NCBI RefSeq assembly: GCF_022009635.1 | Contig: NZ_CP091716.1 | Span: 4,293,001 to 4,357,000 of the forward strand | Reading direction: 5' to 3' | Source of the DNA: Variovorax paradoxus | GTDB taxonomy: Bacteria > Pseudomonadota > Gammaproteobacteria > Burkholderiales > Burkholderiaceae_C | DNA length: 64,000 bases | In this document: positions 7,430 through 15,870 of the stretch, piece by piece | Layout: the number at the start of each line of letters is the position of its first letter | How positions within the stretch are numbered: position 1 is the stretch's first letter | Made by a program: the position numbers and the translations under genes | Notes under the pieces: model-generated | Told to the model about the DNA's origin: nothing | The model's database searches: none | What the model saw: the letters and a program-made list of their open reading frames with translations, nothing else

Positions 7430-8467
7430 TCAGCGGGGCGCGTCGCGCTTGGTGTCGTAGCCGCCCCGGCGCGCCGCCTGGTTGCAGCGGGCGCGGAACA
7501 CCAGCGCCTGCTGCGCCTCGGCGACGTTGGCCGCATCGCCCTTCCATGCATCGAGCGCGGGCTGCTGCACGGCGCGCGAGAACGAAAAGGTCAGCGCCCA
7601 CGGCAGGCGCGACTTGTGCCGGGTGTTCATCGCGTTCAGCCGCGCCGAAGCCAGCTGTGCCGACTGCCCGCCTGAAAGGAACGCAACGCCCGGCACCGCG
7701 GCGGGCACGGCGCGCAGCAGGCAGGCCACCGTGGCGTCGGCCACCGCGTCGACCGGGTCCTGCGTGGCCGCCTTCTGGCCGGGCAGCACCATGTTCGGCT
7801 TGAGCAGCATGCCCTCGAGCAGCACGCCCTGCGCCAGCAACTGGGCGAAGGTGCGGTGCAGCACTTCTTCGGTCACCTCGGCGCAGCGTACTAGTGAATG
7901 GGCACCGTCCATCAGCACTTCGGGCTCGACGATGGGCACGAGTCCCGCCTCCTGGCACAGCGCGGCATAGCGAGCGAGCGCATGGGCGTTGACATCGATG
8001 CAGGCTGGTGTGGGCAGGCCCGCACCCTTGCCGTCCGCGATGGCGATCACGCCGCGCCATTTCGCGAAGCGCGCGCCCATGCCGGCGTATTCAGCCAGGC
8101 GCTCGCGCAGGCCGTCGAGGCCTTCGGTCACGGTCTCGCCGGGGTGCCCGGCCAGCGGCTTGGCGCCCATGTCGACCTTGATGCCGGGCACGATGCCCGC
8201 GTCGGACAGCGCCTGGGCAAAGGGCTTGCCCGCGTTGGTCCGCTGGCGGATCGTCTCGTCGAACAGAATGGCGCCGCTGATGCTGTCGCCCAGGCCCGGC
8301 GCGGTGACGATCAGCTCGCGCCAGTCGCGCCGCGCCGCCTCGGTCTGGGGAATGCCCAGCGCGGCGAAGCGCTTGTTGCAGGTGGCGTTGCTCTCGTCCA
8401 TGGCGAGCAGGCCCTTGTCGCCGGCGACGAGCGCGCGGGCGGTATCGATCAATGTCTGTGCAGTCAT
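7430..8467 (-). CDS. Fructose-bisphosphate aldolase class I
   Basis: 345 aa, usual length for class I aldolase. It cleaves fructose-1,6-bisphosphate to two triose phosphates through a Schiff base. LLAMDESNATCNKR near the N-terminus, VPIVEPEVLMDGAH in the middle and LLKPNMVLPG with the Schiff-base Lys223 are diagnostic. The start at 8465-8467 is preceded by AGAGGTG. Several in-frame upstream codons are open but lack conserved sequence. It appears to be the first gene of the minus-strand run down to 2606. Confidence 0.93.
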   Translation of the reverse strand: MTAQTLIDTARALVAGDKGLLAMDESNATCNKRFAALGIPQTEAARRDWRELIVTAPGLGDSISGAILFDETIRQRTNAGKPFAQALSDAGIVPGIKVDMGAKPLAGHPGETVTEGLDGLRERLAEYAGMGARFAKWRGVIAIADGKGAGLPTPACIDVNAHALARYAALCQEAGLVPIVEPEVLMDGAHSLVRCAEVTEEVLHRTFAQLLAQGVLLEGMLLKPNMVLPGQKAATQDPVDAVADATVACLLRAVPAAVPGVAFLSGGQSAQLASARLNAMNTRHKSRLPWALTFSFSRAVQQPALDAWKGDAANVAEAQQALVFRARCNQAARRGGYDTKRDAPR

Positions 8468-8640
8468 GAGTCGTGACACCTCTCTGGCGACCATCCTACG
8501 CCCTCCCCGGCCACTCGTTAACACCGCGAACCTGATCGCTGGCCGACTTGGCGTGCCAGCCAATGCGGCGCCCCGGGTCTTTGCCATGCCGACGCGAACG
8601 GGCAGTAACCTTCGCGCGTCGGGACGGAAAGGAAATCAGG

Positions 8641-9198
8641 ATGAACAGCGGGTCACAAGAATGTCATGCGCGGCGCACCCATGGAGCCACCCTGCTGGGC
8701 GGCCTGGCAATCGCCGCCGCCGCGCTCGGAACGCCCTGCGCGTTCGCGGAACTGGGCGGCGCTCCCCATCTGGGCCCGGACCAGCGGGTCGCCACGCCAT
8801 CGCGCAAGATTGCCGCTCCTGTAGCCGCCAACACGGCCACGGCGGCAACCACTGCGCCAAGCAACTGGACCATGCGGGAAATCACGCTGCCCGACGGGCT
8901 TATCGAGCGTGAGTACCTGAACGCGGACGGCGTCGTCTTCGCGGTCGCGTGGCGCGGTTCCCACCGGCCGGAACTCTCGGTGCTGCTCGGCACGCAATAC
9001 GCCACGCAGATGTCCGGCAGGGCACGCGAACTGCGCCAGCAAGGCCGAGGCTCCCACGGCTCCACCTCGCAGGCGGGCGAGACATTCGCGGTGCATGCCT
9101 CGGCGCACCAGCGCTCCTGGACGGGCATCGCCTGGCTGCCGCGGCTGCTGCCGGCCGGCGTCGATCCGGACACGCTGACCGTCCCGCAAGACTCCTGA
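8641..9198 (+). CDS. DUF2844 family exported protein
   Basis: 185 aa. A long N-terminal region with a hydrophobic core and TPCAFAE cleavage site indicates Sec export. The middle segment (IEREYLNADGVVFAVAWRG) and LSVLLGTQYATQM match my recollection of DUF2844. AGGAAATCAGG precedes the ATG. The DUF3443 lipoprotein gene follows after 28 bp, and the two families commonly occur together in Burkholderiales, so they probably act in one cell-envelope process. No catalytic motif is recognised. Confidence 0.8.
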   Translation: MNSGSQECHARRTHGATLLGGLAIAAAALGTPCAFAELGGAPHLGPDQRVATPSRKIAAPVAANTATAATTAPSNWTMREITLPDGLIEREYLNADGVVFAVAWRGSHRPELSVLLGTQYATQMSGRARELRQQGRGSHGSTSQAGETFAVHASAHQRSWTGIAWLPRLLPAGVDPDTLTVPQDS

Positions 9199-9226
9199 CC
9201 CTTCAACCCTCCTGCGACCAGCCATC

Positions 9227-10564
9227 ATGTCCATGGAACCACGACAAGCAGGCAACCGGCGCGTTGCCGGTGCCAGCAACCTGATTCGCGCGGCGGCGGC
9301 CGTGGCGGTATGCGCTGCGAGCCTGCTGGGCCTCGCCGCCTGCGGCGGTGGCGGGGGCGGCGGAGGCGGCGGCGCATTGCCGATCGCGCTGCTGCCGACC
9401 GCCACCACCCCGGCGGCGACACCGACCCCTGCGACAACCTCGCAGAACTCGATGTCCCTCACCGTGTCGCGCGGCACGGACACCAGCGGCGTCAACCTTC
9501 CGCAGGTCAGCGTTCAACTCTGCGTGCCGGGCACTGGCACCTGCCAGACCATCGACAACGTGCTGATCGACACCGGCTCCGCCGGCGTGCGCATCGCCGC
9601 CTCGGCGCTCAATTCGTCGATGCTCGCGGCGCTGCCGCAAGAGTCGGTGAACAGCGCGCCGCTGAATGCCTGCGAGCAATTCCTCGACGGCTACACATGG
9701 GGAACCATGCGCACGGCCGACATCACGCTGGGGCCGAAGTCGGCGGCGGCGCAGCCGCTGCAGATCGTGGGCGACACGGCGGCGGGCGCCGTGCCGAGCG
9801 CATGCTCGGACAACGGCACGCTGAAGGCGGAGAACACTCCCGCCGACCTGGGAACGAACGGCATCATCGGCGTGGCGGCCTTCCTGCAGGACTGCGGCAA
9901 CGCGTGCGCGCAGAAGGCGGTCTCCGCCACCTACTACACCTGCCAGCCGGGGGCGCAGTGCCAGAACACGGCGGTGCCGCTCGCCAAGCAGGCCCAGAAC
10001 ATCGTGGCCAACTTCGCGCAGGACAACAACGGCGTGGTGCTCGGGCTGCCCGCGATTTCCTCGGCCGGCCAGGGCGTTACCGTCGGCACGCTCTACTTCG
10101 GCGTTGCCACGCAGGCCAACAACGCCATGACCGGCGCGACGGTGCTGCAGACGAACCCGAACACGCTCCGCGTCTCGGCCACCTACAAGAACAACAGCTT
10201 TCCCGACAGCTTCCTGGACAGCGGCTCGAACTTCTTCTTCCTGAACGATTCGACGATCGCCCAGTGCGCCAAGGGCAGCACCTTCCAGGGCTTCTATTGC
10301 CCGCCGAGTTCGCTGGACCTGAGCGCCAGCTTCACCGCGGCCACCGGCCCCGCGCTGAACCAGAGCTTTGCCATTGCGAACGCGCAGTCGCTGTTCACGA
10401 GCAACCCGGGCGCGGTGGCGGTAAACAACGTGGCGGCCGCGAGCATCGGTAGCGCCATCGACTTCGGGCTTCCGTTCTTCTACGGCAGGCTCGTCGCGGT
10501 GCTCAACGAGGGGCAGTCCGCGCTGGGCCAGCAAGGGCCGTTCACCGCGCTGGCGTCGCCCTGA
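9227..10564 (+). CDS. DUF3443 family lipoprotein with pepsin-like double DTGS/DSGS motifs
   Basis: 445 aa. The signal peptide ends LLGLAAC with lipobox Cys39, followed by ten Gly residues and a Pro/Thr/Ala linker to ~75. The globular part has VLIDTGSAGVRI (Asp115) and, 216 residues later, SFLDSGSNFFFL (Asp331). Around them lie YTWGTMRTADITLG, GTNGIIGVAAF and a C-terminal FGLPFFYGRLVAV. These occur in the order of the pepsin flap, the 'GILGL' strand and the final 'LGDxFLRxYY' strand. I infer a bilobal aspartic-protease fold, outer-membrane anchored; activity is untested. It is translated just after the DUF2844 gene. Confidence 0.8.
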   Translation: MSMEPRQAGNRRVAGASNLIRAAAAVAVCAASLLGLAACGGGGGGGGGGALPIALLPTATTPAATPTPATTSQNSMSLTVSRGTDTSGVNLPQVSVQLCVPGTGTCQTIDNVLIDTGSAGVRIAASALNSSMLAALPQESVNSAPLNACEQFLDGYTWGTMRTADITLGPKSAAAQPLQIVGDTAAGAVPSACSDNGTLKAENTPADLGTNGIIGVAAFLQDCGNACAQKAVSATYYTCQPGAQCQNTAVPLAKQAQNIVANFAQDNNGVVLGLPAISSAGQGVTVGTLYFGVATQANNAMTGATVLQTNPNTLRVSATYKNNSFPDSFLDSGSNFFFLNDSTIAQCAKGSTFQGFYCPPSSLDLSASFTAATGPALNQSFAIANAQSLFTSNPGAVAVNNVAAASIGSAIDFGLPFFYGRLVAVLNEGQSALGQQGPFTALASP

Positions 10565-10574
10565 ATCCAAGCGG

Positions 10575-11747
10575 CTAGATCACGTTCTTCTCGAGCAGCG
10601 GCCTGTTCTCGAGAATGCGCGCGAAAGACACCGCCCCCAGGTCGAGGCTGCGGTAGCCGCCGAAGCGGATCAGCTCCGCCACGCCCCTTCCCGCCGCCGG
10701 GCACTGCTGCAGCCCGTGGCCTGAAAAGCCGTTCGCGAAGTAGAGGTTGTCGCAGTCCGGGTGCAGGCCGAGGATGGCGTTGTGGTCGAACACGTTCATC
10801 TCGTAGTAGCCGGCCCATGCGCCGGTCATGCGGATGGCCTCGAAGGCCGGCACGCGCTCGGCCAGTGCGGGCCAGATGAAGTCGTCGAAGGCCTCGTACT
10901 CGACGTCCAGCGGCTGGTCGTCGACGTCCTGTGCCTCTGGCGGCGCGAAGCCGCAGATGAACTGGCGGCCCTCCGGCCGCAGCCAGATGCCCGAGGTGTC
11001 GATGACGAGCGGGCAGCCGGGCAGCGTCTCGGGGCAAGAGAAGCTGAATACGCTGCGACGGCGCCCGCGCACCGGCAGCGCGATGCCGGCCCAGCCCGCG
11101 ACCGTCGCAGCCCATGCGCCCGCGGCGTTGACGACCACGTCGGCCTCCAGTGTCTCGCCGTTGCCGAGCTGCACGCCGGTCAGCCGCCGGCCGTCGCGGC
11201 GCAGCCCCGTGGCATGCGCCTGCACGTAGTGCGCACCCTGCGACACCGCCTTTTTGCGAAAAGCCTGCAGCAGGCTGTAGCCGTCGTACCAGCCTTCACC
11301 CGAGAGCCCGAGCGAAGCGAGCGCAATGCCTTCGGTCGACAACCACGGAAAGCGCGCCTTCAGTTCGTCGGGTGCCAGCAGCGCCACGTCGACCGCATGC
11401 GCCTTCTGCATCGCATGGTTCTCGCACAGCACCTCCACGCCCGCCGGCGAAGCCAGGTACAGGTAGCCGGGCTCGACAAGGCCGATGTCTGGCACCTCGC
11501 TGCCCACCCGCAGGGTCTGGCCAAGCGAGCGCATGAAGTCGATGCCGTAGAGCGACATCTCGATGTTGATTGCGGTGGAAAACTGCTGGCGAATCGAGCT
11601 GGCCGACAGGGCCGATGACGCCTGGCGGTACGAGAAATCGCGCTCGACCACGGTGACCTCGAAGGCTTCTTCCTTCGGGTCACGGGTCAGGAAATACGCA
11701 ATGGCCGAGCCGATGGCCCCGCCGCCGATGATCACCACACGACGCAT
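10575..11747 (-). CDS. FAD-dependent oxidoreductase (DAO family)
   Basis: 390 aa. The N-terminal RRVVIIGGGAIGSAIAYFL is a complete dinucleotide-binding fingerprint. VNAAGAWAATVAGWAG and the C-terminal HNAILGLHPDCDNLYFANGFSGHGLQQ are typical of the D-amino-acid dehydrogenase / sarcosine oxidase (DAO) superfamily. The substrate is probably an amine or amino acid but is not identifiable. The gene is divergent from a LysR-type regulator (11897), its likely regulator, with a 149-bp shared intergenic region. The start at 11745-11747 is set by the fingerprint; the frame is open a further 31 codons upstream. Confidence 0.87.
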   Translation of the reverse strand: MRRVVIIGGGAIGSAIAYFLTRDPKEEAFEVTVVERDFSYRQASSALSASSIRQQFSTAINIEMSLYGIDFMRSLGQTLRVGSEVPDIGLVEPGYLYLASPAGVEVLCENHAMQKAHAVDVALLAPDELKARFPWLSTEGIALASLGLSGEGWYDGYSLLQAFRKKAVSQGAHYVQAHATGLRRDGRRLTGVQLGNGETLEADVVVNAAGAWAATVAGWAGIALPVRGRRRSVFSFSCPETLPGCPLVIDTSGIWLRPEGRQFICGFAPPEAQDVDDQPLDVEYEAFDDFIWPALAERVPAFEAIRMTGAWAGYYEMNVFDHNAILGLHPDCDNLYFANGFSGHGLQQCPAAGRGVAELIRFGGYRSLDLGAVSFARILENRPLLEKNVI

Positions 11748-11896
11748 GAAATGCCTTTCTTGCTGCTCGCCATCAATGGCGCCGCCTCCAGCGTATCCAC
11801 AAATGCCGCGCGGCGGCACGCAAAATAGCGCCGCGGACACGCCCCCGGCACGGTGGGTGCTTTCGCCGAAAAGACTGAGACAACTGCTGGCAATCG

Positions 11897-12790
11897 ATGA
11901 GAAAAGACATTCCCAACCTCGGCGCGCTGCAGGCCTTCGAGGCCTCGGCGCGGCTGGGGAGCTTCACCCGCGCGGCCGCCGAACTCGCGCTGACGCAGAG
12001 CGCCGTCGGGCGCCAGGTGGCCATGCTCGAGCAGCGGCTGGGCGTGCCGCTGTTCTCGCGCGTGCGGCGGCGGCTCACGCTGACCGACGTGGGCCGCGAA
12101 TACGCGGCGCGCATCCGCCGCCACCTCGACCAGATCCGCCGCGACACGCTGGAGATCAGCGCCGGCCACGAGATGGGCTTCGTGCTGGAGCTGGCCGTGG
12201 TGCCGACCTTCGCCACGCAGTGGCTCATACCGCGCCTGCCGGAGTTCAGCGAGCTGCATCCGAACATCACCGTCAATCTGTCGGCGCGCTCGCAGCCTTT
12301 TTCCTTTCAGGAGAACGCCTACGACGCGGCCATCTACTTCGGCGACCAGTTCTGGCCCAACACGCGCGGCGGGCTGATCTTTGCCGAAGGCGAGATGGTG
12401 CCCATCTGCAGCCCCGCCTTCCGCGACGCGAACGGGCCATGGGACGAGGCCGGCTTCGAGCGCTGCCGCCATGTGCACCTGAGCACGCGCGCCCACGCCT
12501 GGCGCGACTGGTATGCGCAGCAAGGCTGGGAATACACGGTGCATGCGTCGCGCGGGCCGCGCTACGAGCTGTTCACCATGGTGGTGGCGGCCACGGCCGC
12601 CGGCATGGGCGTCGGCTTGGCGCCGCGCATCCTGGTCGAGCATGAACTGAAGACCGGCGAACTCGTGATCCCGGTCGACCGGCATCTGGACGTGCGCCAG
12701 GGCTACTACTTCGCCTACCCCGAAGGCCGGCCGGCCTCCGGGGCGCTGGAGCACTTCAAGCGCTGGGTGCTCGGGCTGACGCCCGGATAG
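11897..12790 (+). CDS. LysR family transcriptional regulator (GcvA-like)
   Basis: 297 aa. N-terminal helix-turn-helix (LGALQAFEASARLGSFTRAA, then LTQSAVGRQVAMLEQRLG) and a LysR substrate-binding domain from ~90. Wording such as MLEQRLGVPLFSRVRRRLTLTD places it near the GcvA/AmpR subgroup. It is divergent from the FAD oxidoreductase gene and likely controls it and itself. Convergent with the aldo/keto reductase gene 15 bp downstream. Confidence 0.9.
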   Translation: MRKDIPNLGALQAFEASARLGSFTRAAAELALTQSAVGRQVAMLEQRLGVPLFSRVRRRLTLTDVGREYAARIRRHLDQIRRDTLEISAGHEMGFVLELAVVPTFATQWLIPRLPEFSELHPNITVNLSARSQPFSFQENAYDAAIYFGDQFWPNTRGGLIFAEGEMVPICSPAFRDANGPWDEAGFERCRHVHLSTRAHAWRDWYAQQGWEYTVHASRGPRYELFTMVVAATAAGMGVGLAPRILVEHELKTGELVIPVDRHLDVRQGYYFAYPEGRPASGALEHFKRWVLGLTPG

Positions 12791-12805
12791 CCCAGACAGC
12801 CAGGC

Positions 12806-13834
12806 TCAGACCGCGTTCGGATTGCGCTCCAGGAAGCCCTGCTGGTGCCAGTAGGGATAGGCCCGCGTCGTCGTGCTCGCGGCGTCGAGCTCGGCGACCT
12901 GCGCGGGCGTGAGATTCCAGCCCAACGCGCCCAGGTTCTGGCGCAACTGCGCCTCGTCGCGCGCGCCGACCACCACGCTCGACACCGTCGGGCGCTGCAG
13001 CAGCCAGTTCAGCGCGACCTGCGGCACGGTCTTGCCGACTTCGGCGCCGACTTTTTCCAGCGCATCGACCACGCGATAGAGCAGCTCGTCAGGCACCGGC
13101 GGCCCCATGTCGGCGGTCACGTGCAGGCGGCTGTTGGCCGGCAATGGCTGGCCGCGGCGGATCTTGCCGGTGAGCCGGCCCCAGCCCAGCGGGCTCCACA
13201 CCACCGCGCCCACGCCCTGGTCCTGCGCGAGAGGCATCAGCTCCCACTCGTAGTCGCGCCCGACCAGCGAGTAGTAGGCCTGGTGCGCCACGTAGCGTGG
13301 ATAGCCGTAGCGCTCGGACACCGCCAGCGACTTCATCAGGTGCCAGCCCGAGAAGTTCGACGCGCCCACGTAGCGCAGCTTGCCCGCGCGCACCAGGTCG
13401 TCGAGCGTGGACAGCGTCTCTTCCACCGGCGTGCTCGCGTCGAAGCCGTGCAGCTGGAACAGGTCGATGTAGTCGGTGCCCAGGCGCTTGAGCGCAGCAT
13501 CGACCGCCTGCACGAGATGGTGGCGCGACGAGCCCACGTCGTTCGCGCCCTTGCCGCTGCGGAAGGTGGCCTTGGTCGAGATCAGCAACTGGTCGCGCGG
13601 GCGGCCCTTGATGGCCTCGCCCAACACCGACTCCGCCGCGCCGGCCGAATAGATGTCGGCGCTGTCGAACATGTTGACGCCTGCGTCGAGGCAGATGTCG
13701 ATGAGCTTGCGCGCCTCGGCCACGTCGGTGCTGCCCCACGCGCTGAAAAACTCGCCCTTGCCGCCGAAGGTGCCCGTGCCAAAACTCAACACGGGGACCT
13801 TGAGGCCTGATTTGCCCAGATGACGGTATTCCAA
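12806..13834 (-). CDS. Aldo/keto reductase
   Basis: 342 aa. Cytosolic NADP-dependent carbonyl reductase of the AKR superfamily, nearest the YajO/voltage-gated K-channel beta-like group. Visible are GVNMFDSADIYSAGAAE with the catalytic Asp/Tyr region, LLISTKATF with the catalytic Lys, DYIDLFQLHGFD, and PTVSSVVVGARDEAQL for cofactor phosphate binding. The start codon is TTG (13832-13834) with AAGGAG eight bases upstream. No in-frame ATG fits the conserved N-terminus EYRHLGKSGL. Substrate unknown. Confidence 0.92.
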   Translation of the reverse strand: MEYRHLGKSGLKVPVLSFGTGTFGGKGEFFSAWGSTDVAEARKLIDICLDAGVNMFDSADIYSAGAAESVLGEAIKGRPRDQLLISTKATFRSGKGANDVGSSRHHLVQAVDAALKRLGTDYIDLFQLHGFDASTPVEETLSTLDDLVRAGKLRYVGASNFSGWHLMKSLAVSERYGYPRYVAHQAYYSLVGRDYEWELMPLAQDQGVGAVVWSPLGWGRLTGKIRRGQPLPANSRLHVTADMGPPVPDELLYRVVDALEKVGAEVGKTVPQVALNWLLQRPTVSSVVVGARDEAQLRQNLGALGWNLTPAQVAELDAASTTTRAYPYWHQQGFLERNPNAV

Positions 13835-13962
13835 AGTGCTACTCCTTCAAACAACAAGCGCTGCGACTCGGCAAGCCGACCGGCCTGCCGTTGTGCGGGC
13901 ATTGTTGGGCGAAGGCCTGAACCCTTGGGACGGTCGGGCTTTGCCGGAATGGGTTAGGAAAA

Positions 13963-13974
13963 GACCGGCCGGTC
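13963..13974. promoter_or_regulatory. 12-bp perfect palindrome upstream of methylglyoxal synthase gene
   Basis: GACCGGCCGGTC is self-complementary and lies 53 bp before the methylglyoxal synthase ATG, in the 192-bp divergent region shared with the aldo/keto reductase gene. A related GACCGGCC half occurs about 80 bp further left. Candidate operator; no binding protein is identified. Confidence 0.3.
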
Positions 13975-14026
13975 ACCGTCGCGTGGTCGAATACGGCATG
14001 CAGCTCGGTCAACGGTGAACAGACAC

Positions 14027-14950
14027 ATGGACGCATCGCAACTTCTTCAGCAGACCCCGGCGCAGGAGCCTCGTGCCGCCGCCAGGCGCTTCGGCCTCGT
14101 CGCCAACCGCTTGCACCGGCAGGAAGGCGTCGGCGTATTGGGCCGATGGGCCGAGGCCTGCGAGGCCGGCATCCGCACTCTGAACCTGGGCCTTCTTGCA
14201 GTGGGCGGCACGCACGATGCATTGGCGCGCGACGGCCTGCTCGCCGGCCACGCGCCGCTGGTGCGCCTGCCGCACGGTGCCGACGGCGGCCTGATGCGGC
14301 TCGTGTCGAGGATCTCCGGCGGCCTGGTGCCCGCCGATGAAATCGACGGCGTGATCTATTTCATCGACCCAGTCGATCCGTCCTCCCTGTACCCTGAGGC
14401 ACAGGCGTTGAAGCGCCAATGCGTGATTCACGGCAAGCCTTTTCTTGCGACCGCGGCCGGCGCGCGGGAATGGATCGCGATCGAGCTGGCGCTGGCCGGC
14501 CATGCCGCCGGCAACGCGTTCGCACCTTGCGCGGAGCAGACCGTCGCGCTCATTGCGCACGACGCCCTGAAGCAGCGCATGGTGGCGTTTGCCGCGCTTC
14601 ATTTCGATCTTCTTTCCAGCTTCCGGAACCGCGTGGCGACAGGCACGACCGGCGGCCTCTTGAACGAGCTGGCCTGGTCGCGCGGCTGGCCGGCGGACGT
14701 GCCGTGGGTCACCCGCTACCAGAGCGGTCCGCTGGGCGGCGACGCGCAGATCGCCGAACTGGTGCTGGACCGCCGCTGCCACAAAGTCATCTTCTTCGAG
14801 GACCCGCATGTGGCGCGGCAGCATGAAGCCGACATCCAGTTGCTCGAACGCGCCGTCTGCAGCGCGACCGAGGAAACCACCTGCTTCAATTCACCGGCCA
14901 TGGCCGAGCGATGGGCGCAGGCGATCAGTACGGCGGTTTCGGCTCAGTAA
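14027..14950 (+). CDS. Methylglyoxal synthase with a degenerate duplicated N-terminal domain
   Basis: 307 aa, about twice the usual ~150 aa. The C-terminal half is a complete methylglyoxal synthase: AHDALK (His178, Asp179, Lys182), TGTTG 205-209, SGPLGGD 233-239 with Asp239 as the expected catalytic base, and FFEDP then His266/Asp269. It would convert dihydroxyacetone phosphate to methylglyoxal. The N-terminal half (~21-155) has the same order of strands (GLVANRL, LPHGADGGL, VIYFIDP, GKPFLATAAGA) but lacks the active-site residues, so it looks like a pseudo-domain. An in-frame GTG at 14015 is an alternative start. No good ribosome binding site is seen. Confidence 0.85.
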   Translation: MDASQLLQQTPAQEPRAAARRFGLVANRLHRQEGVGVLGRWAEACEAGIRTLNLGLLAVGGTHDALARDGLLAGHAPLVRLPHGADGGLMRLVSRISGGLVPADEIDGVIYFIDPVDPSSLYPEAQALKRQCVIHGKPFLATAAGAREWIAIELALAGHAAGNAFAPCAEQTVALIAHDALKQRMVAFAALHFDLLSSFRNRVATGTTGGLLNELAWSRGWPADVPWVTRYQSGPLGGDAQIAELVLDRRCHKVIFFEDPHVARQHEADIQLLERAVCSATEETTCFNSPAMAERWAQAISTAVSAQ

Positions 14951-14959
14951 TATCGACCG

Positions 14960-15412
14960 ATGCAGATTTCCCTCGAAAGCCCCGCCCAGCCCGACGTCAT
15001 CCAGCTCATCGACGACCTCGATGCGTACCAAAAGCCGCTCTACCCGCCCGAGAGCCACCACGGCATCGACATCGCCGCGCTGTCCGCGCCGAACGTGCTG
15101 TTCGCTGTCGCGCGCGACGCCGGCGGCAAGGCCGTCGGCTGCGGCGCCATCGTCGTCGGCACTGAATTCGGCGAGCTCAAGCGCATGTTCGTGCGGCCCG
15201 AAAACCGGGGACAAGGCATCGCGGCCCGGGTGCTGAATTTTCTGGAGAGCGAAGCGGCGGCCAAGGGCTGCACGACCTTCATGCTGGAGACGGGACCGAG
15301 CCAGCCCGAAGCGATCTCGCTCTACGCACGCGCGGGCTACCAGCCGCGAGGCCCCTTCGGCGACTACGGCCCCGACCCGTTCAGCGTCTTCATGCAGAAG
15401 GCGCGGGCCTAG
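14960..15412 (+). CDS. GNAT family N-acetyltransferase
   Basis: 150 aa, a single GNAT domain. The acetyl-CoA loop is in the MFVRPENRGQGIAARVLNFLE segment (R/Q-x-x-G-x-G/A pattern), with ETGPSQPEAISLYARAGY near the C-terminus. It starts 9 bp after the methylglyoxal synthase stop and probably shares its transcript. The last 23 bp overlap the 3' end of the convergent MerR gene. The acceptor substrate is unknown. Confidence 0.9.
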   Translation: MQISLESPAQPDVIQLIDDLDAYQKPLYPPESHHGIDIAALSAPNVLFAVARDAGGKAVGCGAIVVGTEFGELKRMFVRPENRGQGIAARVLNFLESEAAAKGCTTFMLETGPSQPEAISLYARAGYQPRGPFGDYGPDPFSVFMQKARA

Positions 15413-15866
15413 TTTTTTCGGCCTTGGGCGCTTTCGGCACGCTCTTTTTCTTCTCTTCGCTCTTTCCACCGATCGCGCCCGAACCCGCTGCCCGCAAGAT
15501 GCGCCTGAACTTCGGGCACGCCATGTGGCTCGGCGCGGAGCACACGGCGGCATGCCGCAGGCCGTCGCGCATCACGCTGAGGTTGCGGATCGTCCTGTCG
15601 AGTTCGTCGGCCTTGGCCGTGAGCATCAGCCTGTCGATCCGCGGCTGCCCGTCGGCGCCGAACATGCGCGCGATCTCGTCCAGCGAGAAGCCCGCCGTGC
15701 GCCCCAGCGCAATGAGCGCGAGGCGCTCGAGCACGCCCGCGTCGAACAGGCGGCGCAGGCCGCGCCGGCCGATGGGAACGATCAGCCCCTTTTCGTCGTA
15801 GTAGCGCAGTGTCGAGGCCGGCACGCCGGAGCGTTGCGCCACTTCGGTGATGTCCATTTCCTTCAT
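15390..15866 (-). CDS. MerR family regulator with a reduced SoxR-like cysteine region
   Basis: 158 aa. N-terminal MerR winged helix (TEVAQRSGVPASTLRYYDEKG), dimerisation helix, then VCSAPSHMACPKF. Compared with SoxR (C-x2-C-x-C-x5-C), only the cysteines matching the second and fourth positions remain, plus a His, so it probably does not hold a SoxR-type 2Fe-2S cluster. The C-terminal tail is Lys/Pro/Ala-rich. Its start lies 10 bp from a SoxR-box-like palindrome shared with the divergent methyltransferase gene, so it very likely regulates both. Confidence 0.87.
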   Translation of the reverse strand: MKEMDITEVAQRSGVPASTLRYYDEKGLIVPIGRRGLRRLFDAGVLERLALIALGRTAGFSLDEIARMFGADGQPRIDRLMLTAKADELDRTIRNLSVMRDGLRHAAVCSAPSHMACPKFRRILRAAGSGAIGGKSEEKKKSVPKAPKAEKTRPAPSA

Positions 15867-15870
15867 GCTC

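Noticed and set aside
4752..7460. 902-codon plus-strand open frame
   Set aside because: Antisense to the regulator and CoA-transferase genes. Composition is Ala/Arg/Ser-rich shadow sequence with no domain; the minus-strand genes have clear families.
13836..14018. 60-codon ORF before the methylglyoxal synthase gene
   Set aside because: Lies in the divergent promoter region, starts without ribosome binding site and has no recognisable sequence.
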